Source: Anaerolineales bacterium (GTDB taxonomy: Bacteria; Chloroflexota; Anaerolineae; Anaerolineales; Villigracilaceae). Taken from it: a DNA stretch of 5,099 nucleotides. The translations under genes and the position numbers were made by a program. Of the stretch, positions 1 to 4,650 are shown in pieces. The notes under the pieces are model-generated. The model searched no databases. It was not told where the DNA came from and was given only the letters and a program-made list of their open reading frames with translations. The stretch covers positions 1-5,099 of the forward strand of contig JAOZOM010000133.1 in NCBI GenBank assembly GCA_029933275.1. Reading direction: 5' to 3'. Each line of letters begins with the position of its first letter. Positions within the stretch are counted from its first letter, which is position 1.

Positions 1-53
1 GTGGGAGGTTTTTTATTTGCTTCTCGGAAAAACTCGGTTTTTGCAGTGGAGTC
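1..53. repeat. Left copy of a 53-nt inverted repeat (partner 4832-4884)
   Basis: The reverse complement of 1-53 matches 4832-4884 at 48 of 53 positions by my hand alignment, without gaps. The core is AAAAACTCGGTTTTT (28-42), itself a small hairpin (AAAAAC-CGAG-TTTTT on the other strand), followed by GCAGTGGAGTC (43-53). The match reaches base 1, so the repeat may extend outside the window. A third, split copy of the core lies at 4925-4991. Confidence 0.8.
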
Positions 54-100
54 TTATATTCTTCGATAATTTCTGCTAAAAAATCGGGTAAAATGCCCAT
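1..100 (-). CDS. Possible N-terminus of an unknown protein, cut by the window edge
   Basis: Reading leftwards from an ATG at 100-98, 33 codons stay open to the window edge. The peptide starts MGILPDFLAEIIEEYKTP and continues LQKPSFSEKQIKNLP. I do not recognise the family. The first 16 residues look like an ordinary amphipathic, acidic N-terminus. Residues 17-33 are encoded by a repeat that recurs inverted at 4832-4884, where the same frame is also readable (TLLQKPSFSEKQMKNTP). Upstream on this strand there is only a weak purine-rich stretch (AAGAAAAG) as a ribosome site. The gene would diverge from the heparinase gene. Alternatively the frame is chance readability of a repeat next to intergenic DNA, which 33 codons cannot exclude. 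Confidence 0.35.
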   Translation of the reverse strand, partial: MGILPDFLAEIIEEYKTPLQKPSFSEKQIKNLP

Positions 101-190
101 GGGGTTCTTTTCTTGAGATGTAAACTTATTATCTCAGAAAAATTCCCCACTTTTTAGCTACCTCCCCGAATTATGCAACACTCGCCAATA
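101..190. other. Non-coding stretch left of the REP-like element
   Basis: This AT-rich stretch has no gene. It contains a weak 6-bp inverted repeat (TGAGAT 114-119 with ATCTCA 131-136) and GAAAAATTCCCCACTTT at 137-153. The latter matches 4871-4887 at 16 of 17 bases. If the minus-strand frame at 1-100 is real, its promoter and leader would lie here, but I see no convincing -35/-10 pair. Confidence 0.4.
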
Positions 191-250
191 TGGGATTGAA
201 ATCCCATGCTAAAATTCCAAGTCCGTTTAAACGGACTTCCCATCTCAGCC
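191..250. repeat. REP-like palindromic element with two stem-loops
   Basis: Two hairpins lie in a row: TGGGAT-TGAA-ATCCCA (191-206) and the perfect 20-bp palindrome AAGTCCGTTTAAACGGACTT (219-238), followed by TCC. The order GGATTnAAATCC, then AGTC..GACT, then TCC also occurs in the element at 4648-4736 with different stem sequences, so the two look like members of one structural family. Such interspersed palindromes resemble REP sequences moved by RAYT transposases. No transposase is in the window, so that link is an inference. The left element seems to lack the distal closing arm that the right one has. Confidence 0.65.
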
Positions 251-263
251 TATGAATTCATTC

Positions 264-384
264 GGGTGTGTTTCATTTACTTTGGAACCTTGCAGAACGT
301 TGCGTGTAGCGTGTTGCGTAACCCTTAAAAACGGAACACGCTACACGTTACACGAGTTTTCTCTAAAGCATTTGAAACACACTC
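264..384. repeat. Repeat A: 121-nt nested hairpin with heptamer arms
   Basis: The outer arms are GGGTGTGTTTCA (264-275) and TGAAACACACTC (373-384). The inner arms are a perfect 13-bp inverted repeat, CGTGTAGCGTGTT (303-315) with AACACGCTACACG (335-347). The inner arms are built from heptamers: CGTTGCG, TGTAGCG, TGTTGCG (298-318) on the left and AACACGC, TACACGT, TACACGA (335-355) on the right. The same element with one heptamer fewer per arm is at 4449-4555. It ends 31 nt before the heparinase start codon. It looks like a MITE-like or structured interspersed repeat; no mobilising protein is visible. Confidence 0.85.
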
Positions 385-405
385 AATTCCTTCATAGGGC
401 TTTTG

Positions 406-411
406 GATAAT
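406..411 (+). promoter_or_regulatory. Candidate -10 box of the heparinase gene
   Basis: GATAAT lies 4 nt before the TTG start codon, a distance that would place transcription initiation at or next to the start codon, giving a leaderless mRNA. No good -35 hexamer sits 16-18 nt upstream; that stretch is the end of repeat A. No Shine-Dalgarno sequence precedes the start, which agrees with a leaderless message but does not prove it. Confidence 0.3.
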
Positions 412-415
412 AATC

Positions 416-2413
416 TTGCATCTAAAACACCTCCTAAAAACCACTCATCAACTCGGCTTCACCCAAGTTGCCCTCTTTGCCTTGTACAAACTCGGCTTAA
501 AGACAGGCTACTATAAACGCATCCCAATTCCCGATTCTCAAATAGCAAATATCGAATACCTTTTCTCTCTTCCATCCTCCAATGAACTCAAAGAAACTCT
601 CGGCTCAGATGGCATAAAAACCCTTCTCACCGAAGCCAACCATGTCGTGGATGGCAAATTCCGCATCTTCGGCGGCGAACTCACAGAAATCAAACTTGAT
701 TTTGATACTCCTCGATCTCATTGGACAGATTACGAAACCGGCAAAGCCTCAATTCCCAATTCCCAATTCCCAATTCTCTCTCTAAACCTTCCCCCTTCAA
801 CCTTAGACCTTAAACTAATCTGGGAACCCGCCCGCTTTGACTGGGCTTTCACCCTCGGACGCGCCTACCGTGTTAGCGGAGACGAGAAATACGCTGAAGC
901 CTTCTGGCGATATTTTGAGATATTTGATGCGGGCAACCCCGTCAATATGGGATCCAACTGGATGAACGGGCAAGAAGTTGCCATTCGCCTCATGGCATTC
1001 GTTTGGGCGGCGCAGATTTTTGATGAATCCAACGAAACAACGAAAGAACGAAAAGAACGTCTAACGCAATCCATCACGCAACACGCAACACGCATCACGC
1101 CAACGCTATTATACGCTCGCTCCCAAAACAACAACCACCTCCCCAGCGAAGCGGCGGGATTGTACACAGCGTCTTTAGCCCTCCCCGCTCATCCCCAAGC
1201 CCCAAAATGGCGCAAACTGGGCATCAAATGGTTAAACTGGAGCTTTGAAAATCAAATTGACGAAAAAGGGGAATATATTCAGCACAGCGTCACCTATCAT
1301 CGCTTAGTTTTACAGTTGGCGTTATGGGTAAATGCTTTAAACACAAAGAGCACGAAGGAACACGAAGAAAAAATAAAGAAAAAAGAAAAAAAACTTAGTG
1401 AACCTTTGTGTCCTTCGTGTTTAAAAAAGATTGCTTTAGCAACGCGCTGGTTGGCGGAGTTGACTGATCCCATCTCTGGCAACGCCCCCAATCTTGGCGC
1501 AAATGATGGCGCGTATATTTTCCCTCTCACAAATGGCGACTTTCGAGATTTTCGTCCCGTAGTCAATGCGGCTTCACGGGCTTTTCTCAACGAAGACCCT
1601 TTTTCTATAGACGAAATGAGTTCTTGGTTTAAAGTTGAAAGTTCAAAGTTGAAAGAAAAAAAACCTTCAACTCTCAACCTTAAACTTTCGACCTTAAAAC
1701 CTTCAACCGAATCTTGGGCATCCCTCCGCATAGTGAACGGAAACCTCCGCCTCGCCCACGCCGATCAACTTCACCTCGATCTTTGGTGGCAGGGAGAGAA
1801 TATCACTCTCGACCCAGGAACCTATCTTTATAATGCCGAAGCGCCTTGGGATAATCCGCTCCCTGCGGCGGAATTTCATAATACGGTCACAGTCAACGGG
1901 CAAGACCAAATGACCCGTGCCAGTAAATTTATGTACCTTGATTGGTCACATGGATACATCCTTGAGAAATCTTCAAATAAAATTATCGCTGAGCATGATG
2001 GTTATAGAAAATTGGGCGTTACGCATCGCCGCGAAATCAGTTTTGAAGAAAATATCTGGAAAATTGAAGATAGCCTGATTCCTAATACCCAATTACCAAA
2101 TACTTATCGTTTACACTGGCTTTTGCCTAACGGAAAGTGGAAAGTGGAGAGTAGTGACGAGAAAATAGAAATTAACCTAAAACTTAGAGAAGATTGGATA
2201 AAAATCACCATCTCCCAATTCCCAACTCCCAACTCTCAATTCACAATTGCCCGTGCTGGAAAACTACTTCACGGAAATGCTGAAATCTCGTCTACACGCG
2301 GCTGGTATTCGCCGACCTACGGTGTCAAAATCCCCGCGCTCTCGCTGTCTCTCGAAATAATCGCCTCCGATGAAGTACAATTTACCACCGAATTTCAGCT
2401 CCCTAATTCCTAA
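416..2413 (+). CDS. Heparinase II/III-family protein (polysaccharide lyase type)
   Basis: Family members cleave uronate-containing polysaccharides by beta-elimination; many related proteins sit in capsule or exopolysaccharide clusters, where their substrate is unknown. Residues ~130-350 resemble the alpha-helical toroid domain, with NNNHLPSEAAGLY (238-250) and GEYIQHSVTYHR (285-296; Tyr294-His295 as likely catalytic pair). Residues ~430-650 resemble the C-terminal beta-sandwich: HLDLWWQGENITLDPGTY (453-470) and EFHNTVTVNGQDQM (486-499; His453 and His488 conserved-looking). No signal peptide is evident, which is odd for a lyase. The start is TTG at 416: an in-frame stop lies at 395-397, no ATG lies nearby, and the N-terminus HLKHLLKTTHQLGFTQVALF resembles family members. 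The frame carries many in-frame repeat arrays (residues ~112-133, 206-229, 309-337, 405-430, 554-563, 573-579, 600-611). The gene is more A/C-rich on its sense strand than the next gene. The GT4 gene begins 13 nt downstream. Confidence 0.88.
   Translation: MHLKHLLKTTHQLGFTQVALFALYKLGLKTGYYKRIPIPDSQIANIEYLFSLPSSNELKETLGSDGIKTLLTEANHVVDGKFRIFGGELTEIKLDFDTPRSHWTDYETGKASIPNSQFPILSLNLPPSTLDLKLIWEPARFDWAFTLGRAYRVSGDEKYAEAFWRYFEIFDAGNPVNMGSNWMNGQEVAIRLMAFVWAAQIFDESNETTKERKERLTQSITQHATRITPTLLYARSQNNNHLPSEAAGLYTASLALPAHPQAPKWRKLGIKWLNWSFENQIDEKGEYIQHSVTYHRLVLQLALWVNALNTKSTKEHEEKIKKKEKKLSEPLCPSCLKKIALATRWLAELTDPISGNAPNLGANDGAYIFPLTNGDFRDFRPVVNAASRAFLNEDPFSIDEMSSWFKVESSKLKEKKPSTLNLKLSTLKPSTESWASLRIVNGNLRLAHADQLHLDLWWQGENITLDPGTYLYNAEAPWDNPLPAAEFHNTVTVNGQDQMTRASKFMYLDWSHGYILEKSSNKIIAEHDGYRKLGVTHRREISFEENIWKIEDSLIPNTQLPNTYRLHWLLPNGKWKVESSDEKIEINLKLREDWIKITISQFPTPNSQFTIARAGKLLHGNAEISSTRGWYSPTYGVKIPALSLSLEIIASDEVQFTTEFQLPNS
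749..814 (+). repeat. Two adjacent heptamer arrays in the heparinase frame
   Basis: TCAATTC plus three CCAATTC units fill 749-776. After a 10-nt spacer, CCTTCCC, CCTTCAA, CCTTAGA and CCTTAAA fill 787-814. Each array is four units (28 nt). Together they span 66 nt, or 22 codons, so the reading frame is kept. The encoded peptide is low-complexity (PNSQFPI, then LPPSTLDLKL). Confidence 0.85.
1031..1101 (+). repeat. Period-8 array plus ACACGCA heptamer array in the heparinase frame
   Basis: AACGAAAC, AACGAAAG and AACGAAAA (1031-1054) form an 8-nt period. Then TCACGCA, ACACGCA, ACACGCA and TCACGCC fill 1074-1101 as four heptamers. The heptamer resembles the right arm of repeats A and B (AACACGC, TACACGT). 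The encoded stretch (TTKERKERL, then TQSITQHATRITP) lies just before the NNNHLPSE motif. Confidence 0.8.
1339..1422 (+). repeat. 84-nt hairpin-forming block inside the heparinase frame
   Basis: The arms at 1339-1367 (AAACACAAAG, GCACGAAGG, ACACGAAG) and 1394-1422 (CTTTGTG, CCTTCGTGTTT) are 29 nt each and complementary at 22 of 29 positions by hand. The middle is A-rich. The block is exactly 28 codons and encodes a Lys/Glu-rich stretch ending LCPSCLK (residues ~309-337). It directly follows the Tyr-His motif region and looks like an insertion relative to the fold. Confidence 0.8.
1628..1706 (+). repeat. Inverted heptamer arrays around an A8 run in the heparinase frame
   Basis: The left arm is TTTAAAG, TTGAAAG, TTCAAAG, TTGAAAG (1628-1655), followed by eight A (1656-1663). 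The right arm is CCTTCAA, CTCTCAA, CCTTAAA, CTTTCGA, CCTTAAA (1664-1698), then a one-base slip and CCTTCAA (1700-1706). The right-arm units are roughly complementary to the left-arm units, so the array can fold. It encodes residues ~405-430 (FKVESSKLKEKKPSTL and on), between the two main domains. Confidence 0.85.
2076..2152 (+). repeat. Two heptamer arrays in the C-terminal domain coding region
   Basis: TGATTCC, TAATACC, CAATTAC and CAAATAC (2076-2103) are four degenerate heptamers encoding LIPNTQLPNT. GGAAAGT, GGAAAGT and GGAGAGT (2132-2152) are three heptamers encoding part of GKWKVESS. The two arrays have different unit sequences but the same period. Confidence 0.7.
2214..2248 (+). repeat. 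Five-unit CCCAATT heptamer array in the heparinase frame
   Basis: CCCAATT, CCCAACT, CCCAACT, CTCAATT and CACAATT follow one another without a gap (35 nt). The unit is the same as in the array at 749-776, so one repeat family occurs twice in one gene. It encodes SQFPTPNSQFTI (residues ~600-611). Confidence 0.85.
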
Positions 2414-2415
2414 TT
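2402..2415 (+). repeat. CCTAATT tandem pair containing the heparinase stop codon
   Basis: Two CCTAATT units run across the end of the gene. The TAA stop (2411-2413) lies inside the second unit, and AACAAAT (2416-2422) follows as a degenerate neighbour. The last residues (QLPNS) are therefore repeat-encoded and the native C-terminus may have been replaced. Confidence 0.6.
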
Positions 2416-2426
2416 AACAAATCCCT

Positions 2427-3632
2427 ATGCACGTATTAATTATTCATCAAGCCTTCGCCGCGCTCAATGAGCCGGGCGGCACACGCCATCACGAACTCGC
2501 TCGCTATCTTGTTCAGCGCGGGCATCGCGTCACGATTATCGCCAGCCCCGTCAGCTATATCACGGGCGAAGCTCCCGCTACTTCTACCGAAAATCTCGAA
2601 GATGGCATCACGATTATCCGCGCCTACGTTTATCGGGCGCATCATAAATCTTTTGTGCATCGCGTTTTCGCCTTCGTTTCTTTCATGGCATCTTCCTTTT
2701 TTGTGGGATTAAAAGTCAAAGATGTGGATTTGATTTGGGGGACATCGCCGCCAATTTTTCAGGGGATTACAGCTTGGGCATTGGCGCGTTTAAAGCGGAT
2801 TCCCTTCCTTTTTGAAGTCCGTGACCTGTGGCCTGCTTTCGCTATATCAGTTGGGGTGCTGAAAAATGGCATTTTGATTGGGGCATCGGAGTGGCTGGAG
2901 CGTTTCCTTTATCGCGCCGCGGATCGGGTCATGGTCAACAGCCCGGGGTACGTTACGCACGTTCGGGACTTGGGAGCGAAACGCTTGGAACTCGTCCCCA
3001 ACGGCGCAGATGCCGGGATGTTCGATCCCGCCCAGAGAGGGCAATCCTTCCGAGAATCCCATCAATTAGAAGATAAATTTGTAGCACTCTACGCAGGCGC
3101 GCATGGAATGTCGAACGATCTCGGTGTCGTTTTAGATGCGGCAGAGATTTTGCGAGAAGAGAAAGATATTCAAATTGTGTTGCTTGGGGATGGTAAAGAA
3201 AAGGCGAATTTGCAGGCGCAAGCGAAAAAAATGGCGTTGAAAAATGTGAGTTTCATCGCCTCCGTGCCGAAAAGCGGAATGGCGGATGCGCTCGCCGCAT
3301 CGGATGCCTGCATTGCGATTTTGAAGCCGATTGAGTGGTATAAGGCGACCTACCCGAACAAGGTTTTCGATTATATGGCGGCGGGGCGACCGGTTGCGCT
3401 GGCGATTGACGGCGTAATTCGTGAAGTGGTCGACGCAGCGGGATGCGGTATCTTCGCCGAGCCGGGAGACGCGGTTGCGCTGGCGGATGCGATTCGCAAA
3501 TTGGCATCCAACCCTGCGCGTAGCCAAGATATGGGGCTGGCAGGACGGCGTTATGTGGAAGAGCATTTTGACCGCGCCGCGCTAGCCGAACAATTGACGG
3601 GGGTTTTGGAAGAGATGGCGGGTTCAAAATGA
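2427..3632 (+). CDS. GT4 family glycosyltransferase, WbuB-like
   Basis: This is a retaining GT-B glycosyltransferase that probably moves a sugar from a nucleotide donor to a lipid-linked or growing glycan at the cytoplasmic membrane face, in O-antigen, capsule or exopolysaccharide assembly. The N-terminal Rossmann half has HQAFAALNEPGGTRHHELA (7-25) and RGHRVTIIAS (31-40). The family hallmarks WGTSPP (104-109) and FEVRDLWP (129-136) follow. The C-terminal half has LVPNGADAGMF (189-199), LYAGAHGMSNDLG (221-233), VLLGDGKEK (251-259) and the donor-site stretch YPNKVFDYMAAGRPV (309-323). There, Asp315 stands where many relatives have the first Glu of the EX7E motif. Its 401 residues match the usual length. 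The ATG start lies 13 nt after the heparinase stop with no clear Shine-Dalgarno site. The gene overlaps the next one by ATGA. Donor and acceptor cannot be read from the sequence. Confidence 0.92.
   Translation: MHVLIIHQAFAALNEPGGTRHHELARYLVQRGHRVTIIASPVSYITGEAPATSTENLEDGITIIRAYVYRAHHKSFVHRVFAFVSFMASSFFVGLKVKDVDLIWGTSPPIFQGITAWALARLKRIPFLFEVRDLWPAFAISVGVLKNGILIGASEWLERFLYRAADRVMVNSPGYVTHVRDLGAKRLELVPNGADAGMFDPAQRGQSFRESHQLEDKFVALYAGAHGMSNDLGVVLDAAEILREEKDIQIVLLGDGKEKANLQAQAKKMALKNVSFIASVPKSGMADALAASDACIAILKPIEWYKATYPNKVFDYMAAGRPVALAIDGVIREVVDAAGCGIFAEPGDAVALADAIRKLASNPARSQDMGLAGRRYVEEHFDRAALAEQLTGVLEEMAGSK
3600..3618 (+). repeat. 19-bp direct repeat, first copy (second 4051-4069)
   Basis: GGGGTTTTGGAAGAGATGG occurs here, inside the last codons of the glycosyltransferase gene (VLEEMA), and again just after the membrane-protein stop. 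Weaker similarity continues on both sides (ATTG..GG before, GGG after). The two copies bracket the membrane-protein gene. Confidence 0.8.
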
Positions 3633-4042
3633 AGCCGTTGAGAAATAAAAACTGGCGATTGTGGACGGCGCGTTTTCTGATCGCCGCGGTGATTGGCTGG
3701 AATTTGCAGGTCGCTTATGTTTTTCTCCTCTCGCCGGAAATCTTTGTCTCCGGTTTTGAGTTGAGCGGAATCCCCGGGGAAGCCGCCGTGCGCGGGATGG
3801 CGGTCTTGTTTATGATGTGGAATATCCCCTATTTGGTAGCGCTCTGGCTCCCGCAAAGACACAGAGTCTCGCTTTACGAGGCAATCGCGATGCAAACGGT
3901 CGGGTTGCTGGGGGAGAGTTTTATCCTTTCCACGCTGGGAACGGGATACGCGCTGCTGCGCGTTTCGATCACGCGCTTCATCGCCTTTGACGCGGCGGGA
4001 TTGGTTTTTCTTGTCGCGGCTTTTCTTTTGTCGAGAGAGTGA
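3629..4042 (+). CDS. Small four-helix membrane protein, function unknown
   Basis: I do not recognise the family with confidence. The 137-residue protein has a basic N-terminus (KPLRNKNWR) and four hydrophobic segments at about 12-34, 52-73, 83-104 and 114-134, so it should be an inner-membrane protein with both ends cytoplasmic. Charged or polar residues inside the bundle include Glu51, Glu84 and Glu96; Trp64-Asn65-Ile66-Pro67 is a likely helix kink. No enzyme motif is visible. The ATG overlaps the glycosyltransferase stop (ATGA), which points to translational coupling; the weak purine run GGAAGAG lies too far upstream to decide the start. It may help the glycan pathway, but context is the only support. 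The gene is bracketed by a 19-bp direct repeat. Confidence 0.75.
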   Translation: MKPLRNKNWRLWTARFLIAAVIGWNLQVAYVFLLSPEIFVSGFELSGIPGEAAVRGMAVLFMMWNIPYLVALWLPQRHRVSLYEAIAMQTVGLLGESFILSTLGTGYALLRVSITRFIAFDAAGLVFLVAAFLLSRE

Positions 4043-4050
4043 TTGTTGGT

Positions 4051-4069
4051 GGGGTTTTGGAAGAGATGG
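4051..4069 (+). repeat. 19-bp direct repeat, second copy (first 3600-3618)
   Basis: This copy starts 8 nt after the membrane-protein stop and lies just upstream of the TATAAT box of the next gene. It copies the sense strand of the glycosyltransferase C-terminus out of coding context. Confidence 0.8.
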
Positions 4070-4085
4070 GGGGATGGGAAGCAGG

Positions 4086-4091
4086 TATAAT
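4086..4091 (+). promoter_or_regulatory. Consensus -10 box (TATAAT) for the DUF6951-like gene
   Basis: A perfect TATAAT lies 33 nt upstream of the ATG. A start of transcription near 4098 would give a leader of about 27 nt that includes the Shine-Dalgarno site. No good -35 hexamer is present at 16-18 nt; TTGGAA (4057-4062), inside the direct repeat, is about 23 nt away, which is too far. An activator or an extended element may compensate. Confidence 0.6.
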
Positions 4092-4112
4092 ACACCCATT
4101 AAATTTAATTGT

Positions 4113-4117
4113 AGGAG
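4113..4117 (+). promoter_or_regulatory. Shine-Dalgarno site that sets the 4125 start
   Basis: AGGAG with a 7-nt spacer to ATG 4125 is the best ribosome site among the genes of this window. The frame is open further upstream to about 3987, but that part overlaps the membrane-protein gene and lies before the TATAAT box, so the short form is preferred. Confidence 0.75.
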
Positions 4118-4124
4118 TTTCTTA

Positions 4125-4436
4125 ATGGCTAAAGCAGAAATTTTCGCAGGGGACTGCGGATTCAATACAGAAGTTGATGCGACTATGAATGGTAGGGTTT
4201 GCAAGCTGAGTATCGTTAGCGAGTGTCCTTATATTACCAAAATGGCGGAGGAGATACCAGAAGTCAATCCCTATGAGGAAATCTCTTTCAGGCGCGCAAT
4301 GCCCAAAATTCACGAGGCGGGACATAAGCATTGCACACATGCCTCATGTCCCGTGCCGGTGGGTATTATCAAGGTAGTCGAGGTTGAAGGAGGGTTGGCT
4401 TTGCCTACGAATCCGACAATCAAGTTATCACAGTAG
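4125..4436 (+). CDS. Small cysteine-rich protein, DUF6951-like
   Basis: The 103-residue protein resembles, from memory, the uncharacterised DUF6951 family found in anaerobes. Matching features are CGF near the N-terminus (11-13), SECPYI (32-37), HC....CPVP (69-78) and a C-terminal EVEGGLALPTN (86-96). Five cysteines (11, 26, 34, 70, 75) with nearby histidines (63, 67, 69, 72) suggest a metal or iron-sulfur site; this is an inference, as no function is known to me. No signal peptide or membrane segment is seen, so it is probably cytoplasmic. It has its own promoter and strong ribosome site and lies between repeat-bearing segments, apart from the polysaccharide cluster. Repeat B starts 13 nt after the stop and may end its transcript. 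Confidence 0.7.
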   Translation: MAKAEIFAGDCGFNTEVDATMNGRVCKLSIVSECPYITKMAEEIPEVNPYEEISFRRAMPKIHEAGHKHCTHASCPVPVGIIKVVEVEGGLALPTNPTIKLSQ

Positions 4437-4448
4437 GGAGAATAAGTT

Positions 4449-4555
4449 GGGTGTGTTTCATTTACTTTGGAACCTTGCAGAATGTAGCGTGTTGCGTAAC
4501 CTCTAAAAACGGAACACGCTACACGAGTTTTCTCTAAAGCATTTGAAACACACCC
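4449..4555. repeat. Repeat B: 107-nt nested hairpin, sister of repeat A
   Basis: The outer arms GGGTGTGTTTCA (4449-4460) and TGAAACACACCC (4544-4555) are perfectly complementary over 12 bp. The inner arms GTAGCGTGTT (4484-4493) and AACACGCTAC (4513-4522) are perfect over 10 bp. It aligns with repeat A in the same orientation throughout, except that each inner arm is 7 nt shorter, with one local CT/TC swap in the loop and single substitutions. The inner hairpin followed by GAGTTTTCTCT could also work as an inefficient terminator for the gene just upstream. Confidence 0.88.
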
Positions 4556-4583
4556 CAATGATTTGTGTGATCGGTAATACCTC

Positions 4584-4650
4584 AAAGGAGATTCAACGAC
4601 CAAAACCCACGACACCCTCATCGTCGGCTCAGGGGCGCGGGCGGTGCGGA
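4584..4650 (+). pseudogene. Decayed 5' end of an FAD/NAD(P) oxidoreductase gene
   Basis: AAAGGAG (4584-4590) is followed by ACG (4596-4598) where its sister at 5018 has ATG, then codons for TKTHDTLIVGSG. This matches the sister's TKTYDTIIIGSG, the start of a Rossmann dinucleotide-binding fold with a GxGxxG motif. Over the first 38 nt, 32 are identical by hand, and the changes are mostly third-position or conservative. After GGCTCAGG two extra G shift the frame, and from about 4646-4650 the sequence becomes a REP-like element. Start loss, frameshift and truncation all say it is dead. The full gene type is best compared with phytoene-desaturase-like oxidoreductases, a tentative call from the N-terminus only. 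Confidence 0.7.

Noticed and set aside
101..415. tRNA or small RNA gene in the left intergenic region
   Set aside because: The palindromes are tandem hairpins without a cloverleaf, T-loop or CCA-like end; they match repeat elements seen again elsewhere in the window.
749..2248. CRISPR-like array in the lyase gene
   Set aside because: The units are 7 nt with no unique spacers, in several different families; this is tandem repetition, not repeat-spacer structure.
2427..3076. Alternative forward and reverse frames inside the glycosyltransferase gene
   Set aside because: They lack ribosome sites and family features, and the main frame carries all the expected GT4 motifs.
3987..4124. Upstream extension of the DUF6951-like gene
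   Set aside because: The frame is open, but it overlaps the membrane-protein gene, precedes the TATAAT box and ribosome site, and adds residues that family members do not have.
3551..4204. Long reverse-strand open frame across the membrane-protein gene
   Set aside because: It is antisense to a coding region with clear hydrophobic segments, crosses the promoter of the next gene, and its peptide is Arg/Gln/Pro-rich without any domain; typical shadow of a GC-richer gene.
4184..4436. Zinc-ribbon regulator reading of the Cys-rich small protein
   Set aside because: The cysteines are not arranged as two CxxC pairs; spacing (11, 26, 34, 70, 75) does not fit a zinc ribbon.
4449..4555. Repeat B as a dedicated intrinsic terminator
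   Set aside because: The stem is followed by a mixed GAGTTTTCTCT rather than a clean U tract, and the sister copy A lies upstream of a gene, so termination is at best a side effect.
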